A stretch of DNA of 64,000 bases from Bradysia coprophila (Eukaryota > Arthropoda > Insecta > Diptera > Sciaridae), in assembly GCF_014529535.1 (NCBI RefSeq), contig NW_023503371.1, positions 372,001 to 436,000 of the forward strand. The letters are read 5' to 3'. This document shows, in pieces, positions 12,787-26,180 of this stretch (positions are counted from its first letter, which is position 1; every line of letters begins with the position of its first letter). Made by a program: the position numbers and the translations under genes. The notes under the pieces are model-generated. The model saw only the letters and a program-made list of their open reading frames with translations, had not been told where the DNA came from and made no database searches.

Positions 12787-13054
12787 ATGAGCACATATGA
12801 TGCGGCCGGGCATTTATGTTTTACATTTCACATTTTTCTTTTTCATTCATTTCGATGAATATAAAAATTTTATTAATTTTTAAGGCTTTTATACGACATG
12901 ACGATTTGTGATTAATTAATAGGTTAAGCATTATGTTAATAATATTTTACTCGGTTAACAAGAAACATTTTATAATAATACACCGCTCAGCGAATGTAAT
13001 TTGTAAATTTTCGTGCCTCAATTCTAGGTTTTGCCTAGATAGAATATAAATTTA

Positions 13055-13060
13055 AATAAA
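13055..13060 (+). promoter_or_regulatory. candidate polyadenylation signal of Tat
   Basis: AATAAA about 270 bp downstream of the Tat stop. Several other AT-rich near-matches lie between 12850 and 13100, so the used site is uncertain. Confidence 0.4.
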
Positions 13061-14339
13061 TTTTACATAAGCTAGAGTTTTTTTTTTATTTTAATAAATT
13101 TGCTTCGTTATTAGCAGTGAGATGGAGAAAAATAAAATCTGCGTCCCGATAATTTATTCACCGAGTTAAAATTAAAAGACATATATCTCGGAACCTGTTC
13201 TTAGACTCAAAAAAATGTTTTTTTTTCTTGGAAATTTGAATTTACATTTGAAATCTCCAGATCCGGATTTATCTTACAAAACCAAACATTTTTTTGTAAA
13301 TTCATGAAAGGATGACATAAGACACAGATTTGTTACTGCAACAAAGTGTTGAGAAAAAACGAGGAACACCAATCATTGCACCTATAATAGGAAATCTAAG
13401 GAAAAACTGTTGAGTTCAACAAGAATACTTCTAAAGGCCCAATTGGCAAGACTGGATTCACGTCCATTAAATATAGTTTCGAAACGATTACTATTACTCT
13501 AGGCGACAAAGCTTTTGTGTACAAATGGTGGCATAGTGCGTTAGATAGGTATTGATGCCGTGTGAATGAAACACGCATCCGTTTGTCCCAATGACGTATG
13601 TGGTTCCGCTAGAGCCGCGACAGTTCTTGGTGGTTATTTGACCTGACTGAACCCTAGTGACCTGCTGCACCAATAACCGTTCTGATCCCATAACATATCC
13701 TTTTTTTTTGAAGCGGCTGCAGTGGAACCAACGGTTGCGTGCGTCGTACTAATGTATCTGTTACCGACAGTATCGAGAAAATTAAGAATAAGAGGTTCGC
13801 GTCACTCCTATAATAGGAGTCCTATTCAAAGATGCCACTCTTATTAGCAGTATCCACTTAGGTCCCAATAAATATAAATATGGGAAACAATGGCAGACAG
13901 CGAAATGAACATAAGTATTTCAGCCCATTCGAGAAATTAAACGGTATTAAAAGTTTCATAGTAGAAAGTTCTGACTGCTTTAGCCTCGATAGTTATGAAG
14001 CCGTGAAAGTAGTTTTAGCTAATTATCCGAAAAGAGAAGGATCAGTTTATCAGCCCATGATGATTTAGAAGGAATCTCAACGAAGAATATTGTAATATGT
14101 GTCGATGTGAGGTATGTGACCGACGGAAATTTGCAATTCTAATGCTTGATGCTTCTCTTTGTCCAACTGCATTTTTTTAAATCGAAACTGGTTTTTAACA
14201 TGTTTTAGAAACGTTACGTCGTCGTTTCGTATTAGACATTAGACATTAGACCGATTACACGTCACATCAGTGTTGAACTAGTGTAGACGTTGCTCTAATA
14301 TTTTAACACACATGTGCCACATGTTCATAATGATTTTGC

Positions 14340-14425
14340 TTATTAATGTAGTAGCTAACTAAGTAAGGGTGAAAAGTTTAGTTTACGTGTAAATTTTGTT
14401 GATCCGACGCGATGTCGAGTTTTTA
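14340..14425. repeat. degenerate copy of the GGCGAAGCC foldback arm
   Basis: TTTACGTGTAAATTTTGTTG followed by ATCCGACGCGATGTCGAG matches, with mutations, the arm seen at 5555-5600 and 45915-45955. Confidence 0.4.
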
Positions 14426-17400
14426 TCTAGAATTATGCAAACATATCAACGCAGGAACTACAAACAAAGAAATACTTCACGACCCTAGTGCTTTAAAGTA
14501 TATGTATGAAAATCCATTACACATTAAATGTCTACAGGAAAATTCTTGTAACTCGTAACAATAAAAACACAAATTTTCCATCATACTGAGCAATAATTAT
14601 TTTATTTGAAATCTTTATTTTTGTTTTGAAACTTACAGATTCAACCCTTCATCACCACAATAATAATTATATTAAACATAAACTGCGACATTTATTTTAT
14701 TTTTTAAATTTATTTTCACGTTCCTTGTTCTGATATTTTTTCAAACTTTTTTTATTTATAGAAATAAGCGGCCTTTTATTTCAAAATTACAATTTATAAA
14801 TTAAAATGATTCTAAATTTATTATCTTTAATAAATGCACCCTTAACTGCTAACAATTTTACAAAATTTTTCTCTTAATCTGCCTCCCAGTTTAAGAGAAG
14901 AAAAAAACTGAAAAATGTTATAGGACTTTTTACTTAAGAGTTGGAATATTGTTTGTTTAACAAACCGGATACATTCGATGGCAAAATATATCTATATTCC
15001 GATAGCACAAGTGCTAATTATAAATCGAAATTAAAATGTTTAGGTAATGACAGCAGCGGTAATATATTGTAATTTGAGTGTAGAAAGAGAAATATCATTA
15101 CAAATTACCTTGAAATTAGGGCTCGAAACCGGACAAATTCAGGTCGTACAAAATAATCGCAATCGACTTTTCGAACACTTGACTATAAATTGAAGATGAT
15201 GACCTACTGAATGGAGGGTTGAAGTTTACATTTTTTTAAAACTCCTGACCCTTAGTGGCAACGAGTACGGTCCAGAGAATCTTTATGAAAGAAACTTTTT
15301 TACATCCCTTGCTTATGAATGATTTCTCTGACATGTGTGAGGCGAAACCATTACTATTGACTGGATTTAATAGCTAAATAACATAGTTTAAAAATGGCAC
15401 TAACATATTGGAGATCAAAGGACCTCCACTCAGACAGTATATGTCAGTCTGATAGTCCCAGTTTTCCCAACCATGACTTTTCGACAAAAAATGTCGACTT
15501 ATACGTATAAAATCTGCCACTCATGACATGTCAAGTGTGGAGAATCTAGGACTGGTAATCTTTTTAAAATCGCTTAAACATAGGTATTCGGATGTTCGAT
15601 TTTTTCTAGCGATTCCCGGCAGTTTCCGGCTTCGTGCTACCTTTTGAACGATGTGAATTTGAACTATACCGAGCCCTTCTTAAAATTTATCAGTTGTAGA
15701 AAGCGTTAGAGTAGAAAGTTGTTATTCCTAAAGATCTTGAAATATGAAACGGTAGGTTTTTGCTTAACTTGGAAATGTTTATCATTCTGTTTGCCAACTT
15801 GTGATGTTTAATTATAAAATGTTTATCCTAACCGATTAATTTAAGTTTATTTTTTAAAAATTGTTTTCTTTTTAGTAGCCTCCACAGTTATATTGAAATT
15901 GCAAATATACAAATATATATGGTGTTAATGTAGAATAATTAGCTGGTCTTACCGCTTAATAACAAGTCTTGCTTATAACTACGTAATATTCAAAGTTCTG
16001 AACACTTTGCCAAGTTCATCATGCATTTTAAAATAAGATTTTATAGCACACATACCAATTTGTAATAATTAAATACGCCTATATTACTTAATCAGATCGA
16101 TTTAAATCAAATTTTTCTTTTTTCTTTTTTTTATAAATGAAGATAAAAATTCACTTTTTTAAGGAACGATATTTTAACATACTAATTTAATTTAATATTC
16201 GCAACTTTCCCGCAACCAACAAAAGGGGTTTTAAAACAATTCAAATTTTTCATTTTGTTAATTAAAATTTCATTTTATTTTTTAAATTTTGAATCTATCA
16301 CAGATTTATTGCCAATTAAATTTTTCACATTCATATAATTTTTACATTAAAATCAATGTTTTAAATTTAGATTTTTCTTTAATTTTTTTTTATATATTTA
16401 AATTACACTTCAATATCGAACAGTAATTTTGATTTATTCATCTGATGCCATTCATTTCAGAAAGTTTAATTTGACTCTATTAATCATGTCATTTGTTTGA
16501 TCTTTTACTACTTGTCAAAAAAGCTTATGCAAAGAAACTAATGACGTCGCTCAGAAAAGCTACAATTTTTTTCCGTTATGAATGGAGTAAGGGGACAGAG
16601 CTTGAGGTTCTGCGACAAAAATATGACAGAAAACTCAGTCTATTGTTAAATGATTAAGCTCCCGATGTTCAAGTTGAAATTTCTGTTGACTTGAGCCTTC
16701 GAGCCTGTACTCGCGAATTTTTTTTCTGAATTTTCAGGATTTTCGTGATATTTCATGAATTTTAGCAAATTTTTGATAATTTTCATGATTTTAACAAATA
16801 TTCACGATTTTCAAAAATCACAAAAAATGGCCAAAATTTCGCATCATCTTTGTCACTATTACAGTCTTTGCATCGAGAGCATATGAAAGTGTACTTTTGT
16901 AACTTTTGAAGACAGGGCATTCATAATTTTAATTCCTAATAATACTTAGAATTCCGAAAAATTCCACAATTTTTGTAGTTTTTACAGGAATTTTCCAAGT
17001 TAGAATCGAAATTGAGAATGAGAAATTCGGGTTCAAAAACTTAGATATCATCATCATTATATGAGAATTCTAACGATAAAGTTAAGCTCCTCTGACGTAA
17101 CAAAGTACGTTGAAAAAGATCGTTCCTGAACGATATCGATTGATTCCTTTACAATTCTGATAAATCGGCAAAAATTTAATGTTAAAATTAAAGCACTAGT
17201 GCCTCAAATTTACTTTTCCTAACTACTGATGAAATATCGCGACACATGTTTCCAACGGCGTTTAGGAAAAACGTTGTTCCTAACTTATGCTGAGAGTATT
17301 ACGAAAAAAAACTATTATCGCCGTTAAAATACATTTTGAAAATTGACTGAATTGACTTGAATGTTTGGAATTAGTTTCAAATTTCTTGACTGTTATCGAA

Positions 17401-18479
17401 GTTTTTAAGAACACAGGATATTGAGAAACACACCGAAGCTTGCATAACCAATCTTAGTTGTGATGCATAAGAGAACACTGTTTGAATAATTTAATTAAAA
17501 AAAAACTGGAAAATGACGGTCAAAATTCTACCACAAAATTTTCACTTTTATTTCAAAACGAATGACATCAGACAAACGAAAGACCGTATAAACTTTTTTT
17601 TTTAATTTTGACTAGGCTAGGACATTAGTAATGGCATTATAATCTGTAGGTTCATTATTTAGTACTAAAAGAGCTTCAAAGAAATGCTAAATTTATTTTG
17701 GATGTCAAAAAATTTGACTACTAAACACATACGAAAATGTTTTAGGAATTAAATAATCATTTCGTTCGGTCTTTGGGTAATACGTTGTACGTAATTTGAC
17801 TGTATCAGTACTCAAGTGATATTCAACTAGTAGACTATAGTGTCGAAACTAACGTCTCCGTTTCATCACCACTTGAGATTTTCGATTGGCTGAAACGATC
17901 TCGTGACAAATTTTAACCAATCCAAATGGCACATATAGTGTTGAATACATACCGTGCATTGTGATAAACGATCAGAATTCATCACACACAACCCAATTTT
18001 ACGTAGCCAAAGAAAATGATTATTTAACTACTATTTGACGAAATATTTCTCGCCGCGACGTAGCGATAAATATTACAACCAACATAATCGCAACAACATA
18101 ACACCCATTCAATAAACAAAAAAATATTTTACTTGAACCACAAAATCACAGGAATCAACGATTCTTCTCTCCGACAAACACAGTGCTCAATATCATTGAA
18201 ATTTTAAAAACAAAATTCGGACAGAGTTAAGCGAGCGTACATTTAAAATGTATATATTTCGATGGCGAATTAAATTCGAACTGGATTCTATATCACTGGA
18301 AACACCTAACTATTAGGCTTCTTCGGTCCGAGTATTTTTTTTTTTTTGTCTCTTAAAGCGGTTTATACTCTCTAAGCGAGTAATTGAATTGTGATCATCC
18401 ATTTAACGGAGAAAAATTTGAATCAGAAAAAACACTTTACCGTCTAAATGTGAAAGCTATGCGCTGTTAGGGACCAAAT

Positions 18480-18860
18480 CTGAGAGAAAAAGAAGACTTT
18501 CCATTTGGCTTCCGAACCGAACTGAACTCTTGAACATCCAGTTTGACGTACAAAACCGAACTGCAAAATCGAACTCTTTTCTTAATCTTAATTAACTGTA
18601 AATCGAAGGCGAACCGATTTTCTTTGCGGTTCGGGGCTCTGATTCTTTTCATATTAATCAAATTAACTGGCTCGCAGCATTTTTTCTCTTCCTTTGGTTC
18701 CAATCGTGTCAAGTTAGTGTAACAGGTACACAATGTTACAAATGTTTATAGCTTCGAACCGAATCCCCGAAACTCGAATTTTTTGACATAAATAACCCAA
18801 CCGCGAAACTGAACCAGTTTCTTGACTAAGAACCGTAACCCAAACCTTTAATTGAACCGT
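18480..18860. repeat. GAACCGAACT-rich degenerate repeat
   Basis: GAACCGAACTGAACTC, AAACCGAACTG, CGAACCGAATC and GAACCGTAACC variants recur. Same general family as 900-1190. Confidence 0.45.
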
Positions 18861-20541
18861 TGTTGCAATGGTTCAGAAGCCCGCTTTCCATGAAAGTCTA
18901 TTGAGTCGTGCAACATTTATCACCGTTATCATCGTCACCGACTGTGTTCATTGTACTAACTTTTACATTTTGTGATGCTTTTTGTTTTGAAATTCTAACT
19001 AAATGGATTACTGAGTCTGCTGAGCTTCATTTCATTTCTGGTTTTTATTTTAAATTTTCAAAATTTACTTACAAAAAAGCGTTCCCCTAAAGCCAAGTAT
19101 TGTGCGAAATCGCTGGTGGAAAAGTCCACTTTCTTCCTGCGAGCAAAATAATCATAAAATTTCCCTCTATTTAAAAAAAAAATGTTGGTCGTCTTGGACG
19201 AACCTAAATTTCTCGCTAGTTCGCAAAAAGTTTTCCACCATCCAGCGTGCGAAATGGCAATATTTTTCGTGACTTCCACTTAGTTTCAACATAAATTTAG
19301 TACAATTATACGCCGACTAACGTATCACTTAGTATTAAAAGGAAGTGGATCTTTAGCAGACGGACTAATCATGAACAAATTGAGCAGGAGTAACGACAAC
19401 TTTTAGCTACCACGCTCATCACTTGACTCAAAAATGAAGTCAACAATTTAAAGAAAAAAAAAACTTTTCAATCACAGATTAAGCACTGGTATTACTGGTA
19501 TTTCCTAAAACTAAAAATAAATGGAAATTTGTTTTCCAAAATTTCAATAAAAATAAATTCATTTTCAAAATAATAATAATAATAAAAAATACTCGCAAAA
19601 CATTTACTTACAGCAATGATTTACCAAAGTACTTTTAACACAAAGGAGATTAGTTTTTGTAATATTCTGTAGATCTTACATTTATGTACTTCATTACAGT
19701 GGGTCCAGTCAACCATAATAATTTTGTATTCGAGGAATTCTGTCAGCTTTTTAAACTGGAATGAAACGTTGAATCGTTGAGTTAGTTTCGGGGATTTTAG
19801 AATTTTTGTTAACAGAAAAATCTACTTCGTTTGGTTCGATTCAGATTAATGTTCGGAACAGTAGGTCAGGTTGGACATGTTTTAGTTCATGTGATTACCC
19901 AAATCTGATCTCAAACCAAGAAATCTAGTTAAACTTGAACAGATGAGTTTTTACTGAAAGGAAGCGTGATCATTACCTCCAAAAACTTCACTTTTCACAA
20001 AAACTTTTCGATCTCACGTTCCGCGTCTTAATTTCAATGTTCGCCTAAAATACTATTACACAATCCCAAAGGTGGTTCGTCTTTACTCATTTACATTATC
20101 AAGCTGCGGGAATATCACAAATTTATATTATTAAATTGTGTTTTGACTTGTCGGATTCCCTTGATTCTTTTCAAACGTAATTTCAAATCAATTATCTTTG
20201 ATAATGTACAAAAATCGCCCATTCATCATTATGAATTAATGCTTGGAATTTAGCCGCTGTAAAGCTTTCCCACATTTTTACTCTGCAGCTATTAATCGCA
20301 CAAAGTTGTTTGTATTGAGGCTAGATTGAAACCTATTTGAAACGATTAAGCCCGCACTAGCAAAATAGAACAACATTACGCTAAAGCGTTTGGGACACAT
20401 GACTAACGAGAAACCTCCCATGTGTGAATCACTCTTGGGATTATTTAGAAGTCGGTGTCGCTCGCCATGTTCTCCATTCAAGAGTATTGAATCAAAATTG
20501 TCATTTCCTTGAAAGTGCCCTAAAAGATTTGAAAAAGAAAA

Positions 20542-22359
20542 CTACTTACGATGTCGATCTTCGCTTTTCCATGAACTAACCGGGATATGTGGAGCCGGAA
20601 GGCAATTTCTTAATGACTGTACCAATTGAATTGTATCGATAAGAGCTGTGATTAAATTGAGAAAGAACACAAATTATTTCAACATTTCCGACCGCAACGT
20701 TAAACTCGGCCGCAAAGAAGCAACTCACTTTTCTGCAAACTTTCACTTTGTTTGCCGTACGGTTTACACATTGACGGTCGAATGTACGTTTTCATTCGAG
20801 CCATATTTCGCATCAATTCACCAAACGCTCGGATTATTTTCTCCTGGCCAGCAGCAGCATTTTGAGACTCTTGACCACCCCAGGCTCCATTGTGCAGTGA
20901 CAACAAATCTTTATTCGACGCTAATGATTCGATGCTATCTATGTTACTTCCACGCATTATATCACTCACTTTATGCTGATCTACTTGTGGCATCGGCGAT
21001 GGCGGTGGTGGTAGGTGCGGTTGCTGCTGCTGCTGTTGTTGTTGTTGTTGCTGCAGAGAAGTTTGCTGTTGAAGCTGAGGCGTCATGGTCAATGGTGGAC
21101 GTTGATGATCATGAGAGGCAATTCGATCGGTGTGTGCTTGTTGAATTAAATCTGGAAAGTAATCACAGGCCCAGCGTAAAATTTTTTGTATTTCTTCAAT
21201 GAACTTTCATCACTTACTGGTTGGTGTTAAAGACGTCGACGGTGTGCTCGCAATTGACGATGAGTGGCTCGATGTATGTGTAGGTTGATGTTGTGGTAGG
21301 TCGTAGTGCTTCTTATCTAATTGCTGTAGTACACGTTGTTTTTCTAGCGGAGTCATATTACCGAATTTCTCTAATTTCTGTTGGGCAATAGCACGGTTTT
21401 GTTGTTGGATTATAGCAGCTGTAATTTGTTGCTGCTGTTGTTGTTGAGCGTGATGTTGCTGTTGAGCTTGTTGTTGTGCATGGACGTGCTGCTGCTGTTG
21501 TTGCAGAGCTTTGGCATGTCGTTGCGACTGTTGCTGCTGTTTCATATTATTTCCCGAAATATCCAATTGCGTCATATCAGCGGCAGCAGCCATTTGTGGC
21601 AAATGTTGCATAAAGTCAGGATTGATTTGACTGGCAGCAGCTTGAAAAGCTGGATCCATAAATGGTGGGCCCACACCCAAATGATTCTTATAGTAACGGC
21701 ACGCCGGATTCGGACACGATTGCACAACTTCGATGATAAATTCCTTTTCCATACCGAAATTCTCCCGGCCGATTGTGTAAGAATCAATGACAGCCCGTAC
21801 GGTAGCTTCTACACTTAAATGTAATCCATGTGGACCGGTCATGTGCTTCAACATAACAGCATTGGCAAAATGTTCGTATGGCAGTACGATTTTACCGGAT
21901 TCTCGTAAGACCAGTCTTCCCTGTGAATCTAGAGCTAAACGATTGGCGAGGACTCTGTAAATTTAAAGAAATGGTTCGTGTACCCACAGGCGATTCAAAA
22001 TTTGAGAAGAAAAGAACTTACTGCAAGTAAGCTGCACTCGGCAGCAGTGCACTATCTTTCAATTCCGAAAAACATTGTAACAGTTCAACACTAGGGCTCC
22101 ATCCCTTATTTTGGAGATATAGTTGAAGAAGCATGTACAGTTTTTCCGTGACATAACCCACACCAGCAACATTGCTGGAATTTACATCGTTTGGCTGATT
22201 GTGCATTGATCCTGCGCCAGGCATGTTGGACCCACCAAGGGTTGTTCCTTTGTTTGTCAGAACTTGTTTCATTGTTTCTGTCAAATCCATTTTGTAGATG
22301 TCAAGAAAAGTCTTTTTCGAATAATCCTGCACCCAAGAATCAGCCTTTTTGTTGACCAT
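20542..22359 (-). CDS. conserved glutamine-rich protein, family not recognised
   Basis: Four exons on the minus strand: 22359-22022, 21954-21218, 21151-20729, 20645-20542, with matching phases, giving 533 residues. I cannot name the family. The N-terminal ~220 residues are dense and globular-looking (helical stretch EKLYMLLQLYLQNKGW, then LRESGKIVLPYEHFANAV, then a Cys-containing CPNPACRYYK segment). Residues ~220-430 are low-complexity Gln/His runs coded by CAG/CAA repeats. The C-terminal ~90 residues are again ordered-looking (MRNMARMKTYIRPSMCKPYG, DTIQLVQSLRNCLPAPHIPV). The mix of ordered ends and a polyQ middle suggests a nuclear regulator, but that is inference. The ATG at 22359 is the first in frame after a TAA. 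The 3' end is ambiguous: the stop TAG (20544-20542) overlaps a perfect GTAAGT donor motif; see the separate finding. Confidence 0.8.
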
Positions 22360-23373
22360 TCGCGGATTATTTTAAAGATTTTTTATATACCAGCCTAATC
22401 ATTAGAGCGGAAAGATGGCGCTTACAAATGTCTGTCTGGCCACCGAGACCAGAAAAAATATTTTAATCCAAGATGCAGAGTATTTCAATTTATCTGCCAA
22501 TATTATTCATGTTCGACACGTTTTCCACCGTCTTGTGTTTACATTAGCATTTTCGTAACATATTGCAACCAGCGACCAATCATTTTTTTCACACTTTTTT
22601 AAGAGAAGAACTTGAAAATTTAATTTTAACAACAAACACAATTGCAATCTACCGAAAGAAATTTTTATTTGACGAGATGGATTCCGTCCATCGAAATGTG
22701 TCAAAACAAATTTTTTATGCAAATGTCACTGTCAAATGTATATATTCAGTGTTGTCGAAGTTAACTGATTAGCCAGATAACCGTAGCAGCTACGGCTCAA
22801 GGCTGTACACTTTGGGGAGGTCATCGAGGTCATGCAGATACAGATATGGGGGTTTCACATCAATTGGGACGATAGTGTAACGAATTTACAAATCTTGAAA
22901 ATAGACCCTGATAAACTGACTCACTGTAACATAAGGTTTTATCTGCTCTAATCACCAAGGTTCTGAAAGAACACCCAAATACATGAAAAATGTAATGCTG
23001 TCTGGCTGAAAGGATGACGATACCTTTGGTAGAATTATCAGCACTCAGTAATGCTTCCAAATTATAAAAAAAATTAACTAAAAGTAACAATAAACGTCGT
23101 ATATATGTGGAGAAAATGCAAAAAAACGTCATGAAAAGAAGTTACGATTCGGAAAACCGTTATCTATAAGAAAATGTGGGCCAAGGCGCTGCGCAGACTG
23201 ATGATCAATTCCAGTTATGCGTAAAATAATGAAATGAATTTTGATTTCGCATTTTTGTACCATCACAAAAAATATTGAGGTCTGACAGACCTAAAATGTC
23301 TTTTTGATCGATGATGTCATTTATAGCTCGTTTCAACTTATCGAATTCTTCATCCGGTTCCATCGCTCCGAGC
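22360..23373. other. intergenic, nothing firm
   Basis: Holds the promoter side of the glutamine-rich gene (above 22360) and AT-rich spacer. Frames at 22507-22772 and 22860-23132 have no recognisable features. Confidence 0.4.
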
Positions 23374-23997
23374 TTAAAAAGGAAATGTGTGGGCTTTTGG
23401 AAATATCCGTATCACGTCCAAATGAACATCGTTTAAGGTGTAAGAATATTCCCCACAATGGAAGCACGTCACATTAGCAAACACTTGAAAGTCACCGCTT
23501 ACATCCTTATCCAAATGGGTAATCTTTAGGTTCTTTACTGATTCCGGATGCGAGAACGTAACATTTCGAATGTCAGGATCACAAAACACATTTTGAAGAT
23601 GTGATGAATTTAAATATTCCACGTCATCACAAGATTCAAGGCAAAGTGTTTTCAGTGAAGCTGGTAGATCAAGTTTCAGGTTTTCGATATTTCCATCGAT
23701 CCAAACGATTTCCAGATGGCACAGTTTCGGAAATTTAGCGAACAGTTCACGCCGTAAGTGCGGTCGAAATTCAAAATGGAAAGTGCGGAGGTCTTTCTAA
23801 CGCAGCGTCATTTTCATACAAGGAAGCGTTCATTGAATCGTTCACTTAAAATTCAAATTTTAGGCAGACTTACGGCGTGATTTTTGAATAAATTTTGAAA
23901 CGCTGTACGTTAGACAAATCGAATGGACATAGCTCCATTTTTGAGAATGCAAGTCCGTCGATTTTGACTTCATCAATGGAAAACTTCCATTTCTGTG
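23374..23997 (-). pseudogene. leucine-rich-repeat-like gene relic
   Basis: A minus-strand frame from about 23806 down to the stop at 23374 reads as LRR-like text with repeated hydrophobic spacing: KFPKLCHLEIVWIDG, ENLKLDLPASLKTLCLESC, then VKNLKITHLD. A second segment upstream (about 23997-23868) reads FSIDEVKIDGLAFSKMELCP and LSNVQRFKIYSKIT, the style of LRR domains in F-box/LRR families. The two segments do not join cleanly in phase with the splice sites I can see, and the region above 24000, where an F-box would be expected, contains stops in every frame. I read it as a decayed or partial F-box/LRR-type gene; a real gene with an unusual exon structure is possible. Confidence 0.4.
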
Positions 23998-24656
23998 AGA
24001 ATTCTAAATTCTAACATTAGACCATACCCACAGATCTCTGCGGTTAGCGGAACTGATGACAGCACAGCTCAAAGCAGTGGATTACTTTGACGATTTTGTG
24101 TGCAAACTAATCATAGCCAACCTCGCAAAAGCGGAAAATTAATTCCTGCAAATGCAGCTACAAATTTTAGACATTTTTTCGAGCAATTCAACGCTTTTAT
24201 TTTCCTTGACTCCAAATATAAACATTTCACGGTTACTAAAAGTGTTTAATTCAATTTTCGATTAGCATTTTCTATGTTAACTGTTTTCCTAATTTTTTTT
24301 CTTCAAAAACTTCCCCTCCTTACGAAGTTGGCTGTGTTTAGTTTGCACACAATTTTTGGCATGCGATTGCACTGCCAATCCCAGTCGTCAACCGAAAGTA
24401 TACGTTCATTGAAGAATCGGACAACGCATACAATCATTGCTTTTCTGACGTGCCCAGCGGTCAGCTGTCTTTAATTTATATTTTTTGTTTGAATTCATTT
24501 TTAAAGTTCACAGGACCAGAAAGCTGGCAACACTGACAACTACCTCATGTCATTTTGTTTTTGCTAATTGTTTTTGAGCCTGTTGACAACTAACTTCGCT
24601 GGACCGAGTTTTGAGAAGTTTTATTTTTACCGAAATTAGCAAGGCCATCCACAACC
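23998..24656. other. spacer and DCAF13 promoter region
   Basis: No coding feature supported. The region just upstream of 24657 should contain the DCAF13 5' UTR; no TATA box is evident, as expected for a housekeeping gene. Confidence 0.4.
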
Positions 24657-26180
24657 ATGAAGGTGAAAATGATAAGCCGCAATCCCGACGAATACATGCG
24701 TGAAACAAAACGGGACATTCACAAGGGTAAGCTCTCAGAAATTGTTTGTTGAATCGCTTTTGAGGTTATTTCTACGAACAACGTTTCTTTAAAGTGAAAC
24801 GCAATTACGATCCGTCACTGCATCCTCTGGAATCCGCGCGTGAATATGTACGGGCACTGAATGCAACGAAATTGGATCGAGTTTTTGCCAAACCATTCAT
24901 CGGAAATCTAGAAGGACACAAAGACGGTGTGTCCTGTTTTGCCAAGCATCCAAGCTCGTTATCCGATCTGTGCAGTGGTTCATATGACGGTGGAATTCAC
25001 GTTTGGAACCTGCCCACACGCAAATCTGTTCGGAATTTCGTTGCACATGACGGTTACGTACGAGCCATCTGCTACACACCGTCAGCCGAACACTTTTTGA
25101 GTGTAGGAGATGATAAGACAATTAAAGTCTGGAAATCGCAGCTAGGCGATGCGGAAGATGTGCCAACAAACACAATGCTCAGTCGGACGATATTGACGGG
25201 CATATCGCATCATCGAAGTGATTCAATATTTGCTACATGCGGAGAGGTGTGCAGCTTATGGGATGAGACAAGAAATGAACCACTGAAGCAATTGAAATGG
25301 GGCGTCGATACCTTACACTCGATTTCTTTCAATCCCATCGAAACGTCGCTGCTTGCGTGCTGTGCGAGCGATCGGAGTATAATTTTTTATGATGTTCGAG
25401 ACGGAAACCCATTACGGAAGATGGTGATGACGCATCGGCCGAATAAGATCAGTTGGAATCCGATGGAAGCATTTAATTTTACTGTCGCCAACGAAGACTA
25501 CAAGTGAGTAACCTTTTACCACCGTGGCCTAATGATGTTGCTAAACTTAAATCGTTTCAGTTTATATACCTTCGACTCAAGACGCCTGAAGTACCCCATC
25601 AAAATTCACAGAGATCATATTTCAGCGGTAACTGACGTTGATTACTCACCGACCGGCAAAGAATTCGTGTCTGGTGGTTATGACAAAACAATTCGAATCT
25701 ACGAGGCGCATAAAGAACATTCTAGGGAAATTTACCACACAAAACGAATGCAACGGATAACTTGTGTCGGCTGGTGCTTAGACAATAAATACATTTTCAG
25801 CGGGTCCGACGAAATGAATATTCGCCTGTGGAAGGCCAGAGCATCGGAAAAATTAGGCGCTGTAAGTTTTCGCATCGATTTTTTCCCGTTGATCTGGTAT
25901 AATAATTGGATTCGTTGATTGTTTTCAGCTTCGACCACGTGAGCGGACTGCACTTAACTATGCCGAGACTCTGAAAGAAAAATACGCTGCCCATCCACAA
26001 ATTCGACGAATCGCCAATCATCGGCAAGTTCCGAAATACATCTACAACAACATGCGCAAACACAGGGCGATACACGAAAAAGAGAAACAAAAGGAACACA
26101 ATCGACGAGTTCATTCGAAACCGGGGGCTGTGCCATTTGTTCCAGAGACGAGAAAACATGTTTTACAGGAGCATGAATAA
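24657..26180 (+). CDS. DCAF13: DDB1- and CUL4-associated factor 13 / Sof1 WD-repeat protein
   Basis: Four exons (24657-24726, 24795-25503, 25561-25861, 25929-26180) join in phase to 443 residues, almost the same as the human protein (445). Known members act in the small-subunit processome for 18S rRNA maturation in the nucleolus and can serve as CUL4-DDB1 substrate receptors. The conserved head (MKVKMISRNPDEYMRET, then RNYDPSLHPLESAREYVRAL) is followed by WD repeats: GSYDGGIHVWNL, VGDDKTIKVWK, CGEVCSLWDE, SDRSIIFYDVRDG, NLYTFDSRRLK, GGYDKTIRIYEAH, GSDEMNIRLWKARASEKLG. The C-terminal Sof1 block with KYIYNNMRKHRAI and PFVPETRKHVLQEHE is complete. The AATAAA hexamer overlaps its stop codon. Confidence 0.96.

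Larger units (their letters stand above)
12787..20541. other. 7.7 kb gene-poor AT-rich region
   Basis: After the Tat 3' UTR I see no coding region with recognisable motifs. It holds the degenerate copy of the GGCGAAGCC foldback (14340-14425), very AT-rich stretches around 14600-14900 and 15800-16450, and the GAACCGAAC repeat at 18480-18860. Short frames at 13494-13691, 13880-14068, 18467-18733 and 19058-19279 show no family features. The downstream UTR of the next minus-strand gene lies just below 20541. Confidence 0.5.

Noticed and set aside
12433-12813. 126- and 107-residue open frames antisense to the last Tat exon
   Set aside because: They mirror a well-supported coding exon and have no family features.
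20648-21818. Plus-strand frames of 184 and 145 residues rich in Val/Ala/Leu
   Set aside because: They are the complement of the CAG/CAA glutamine runs of the minus-strand gene.
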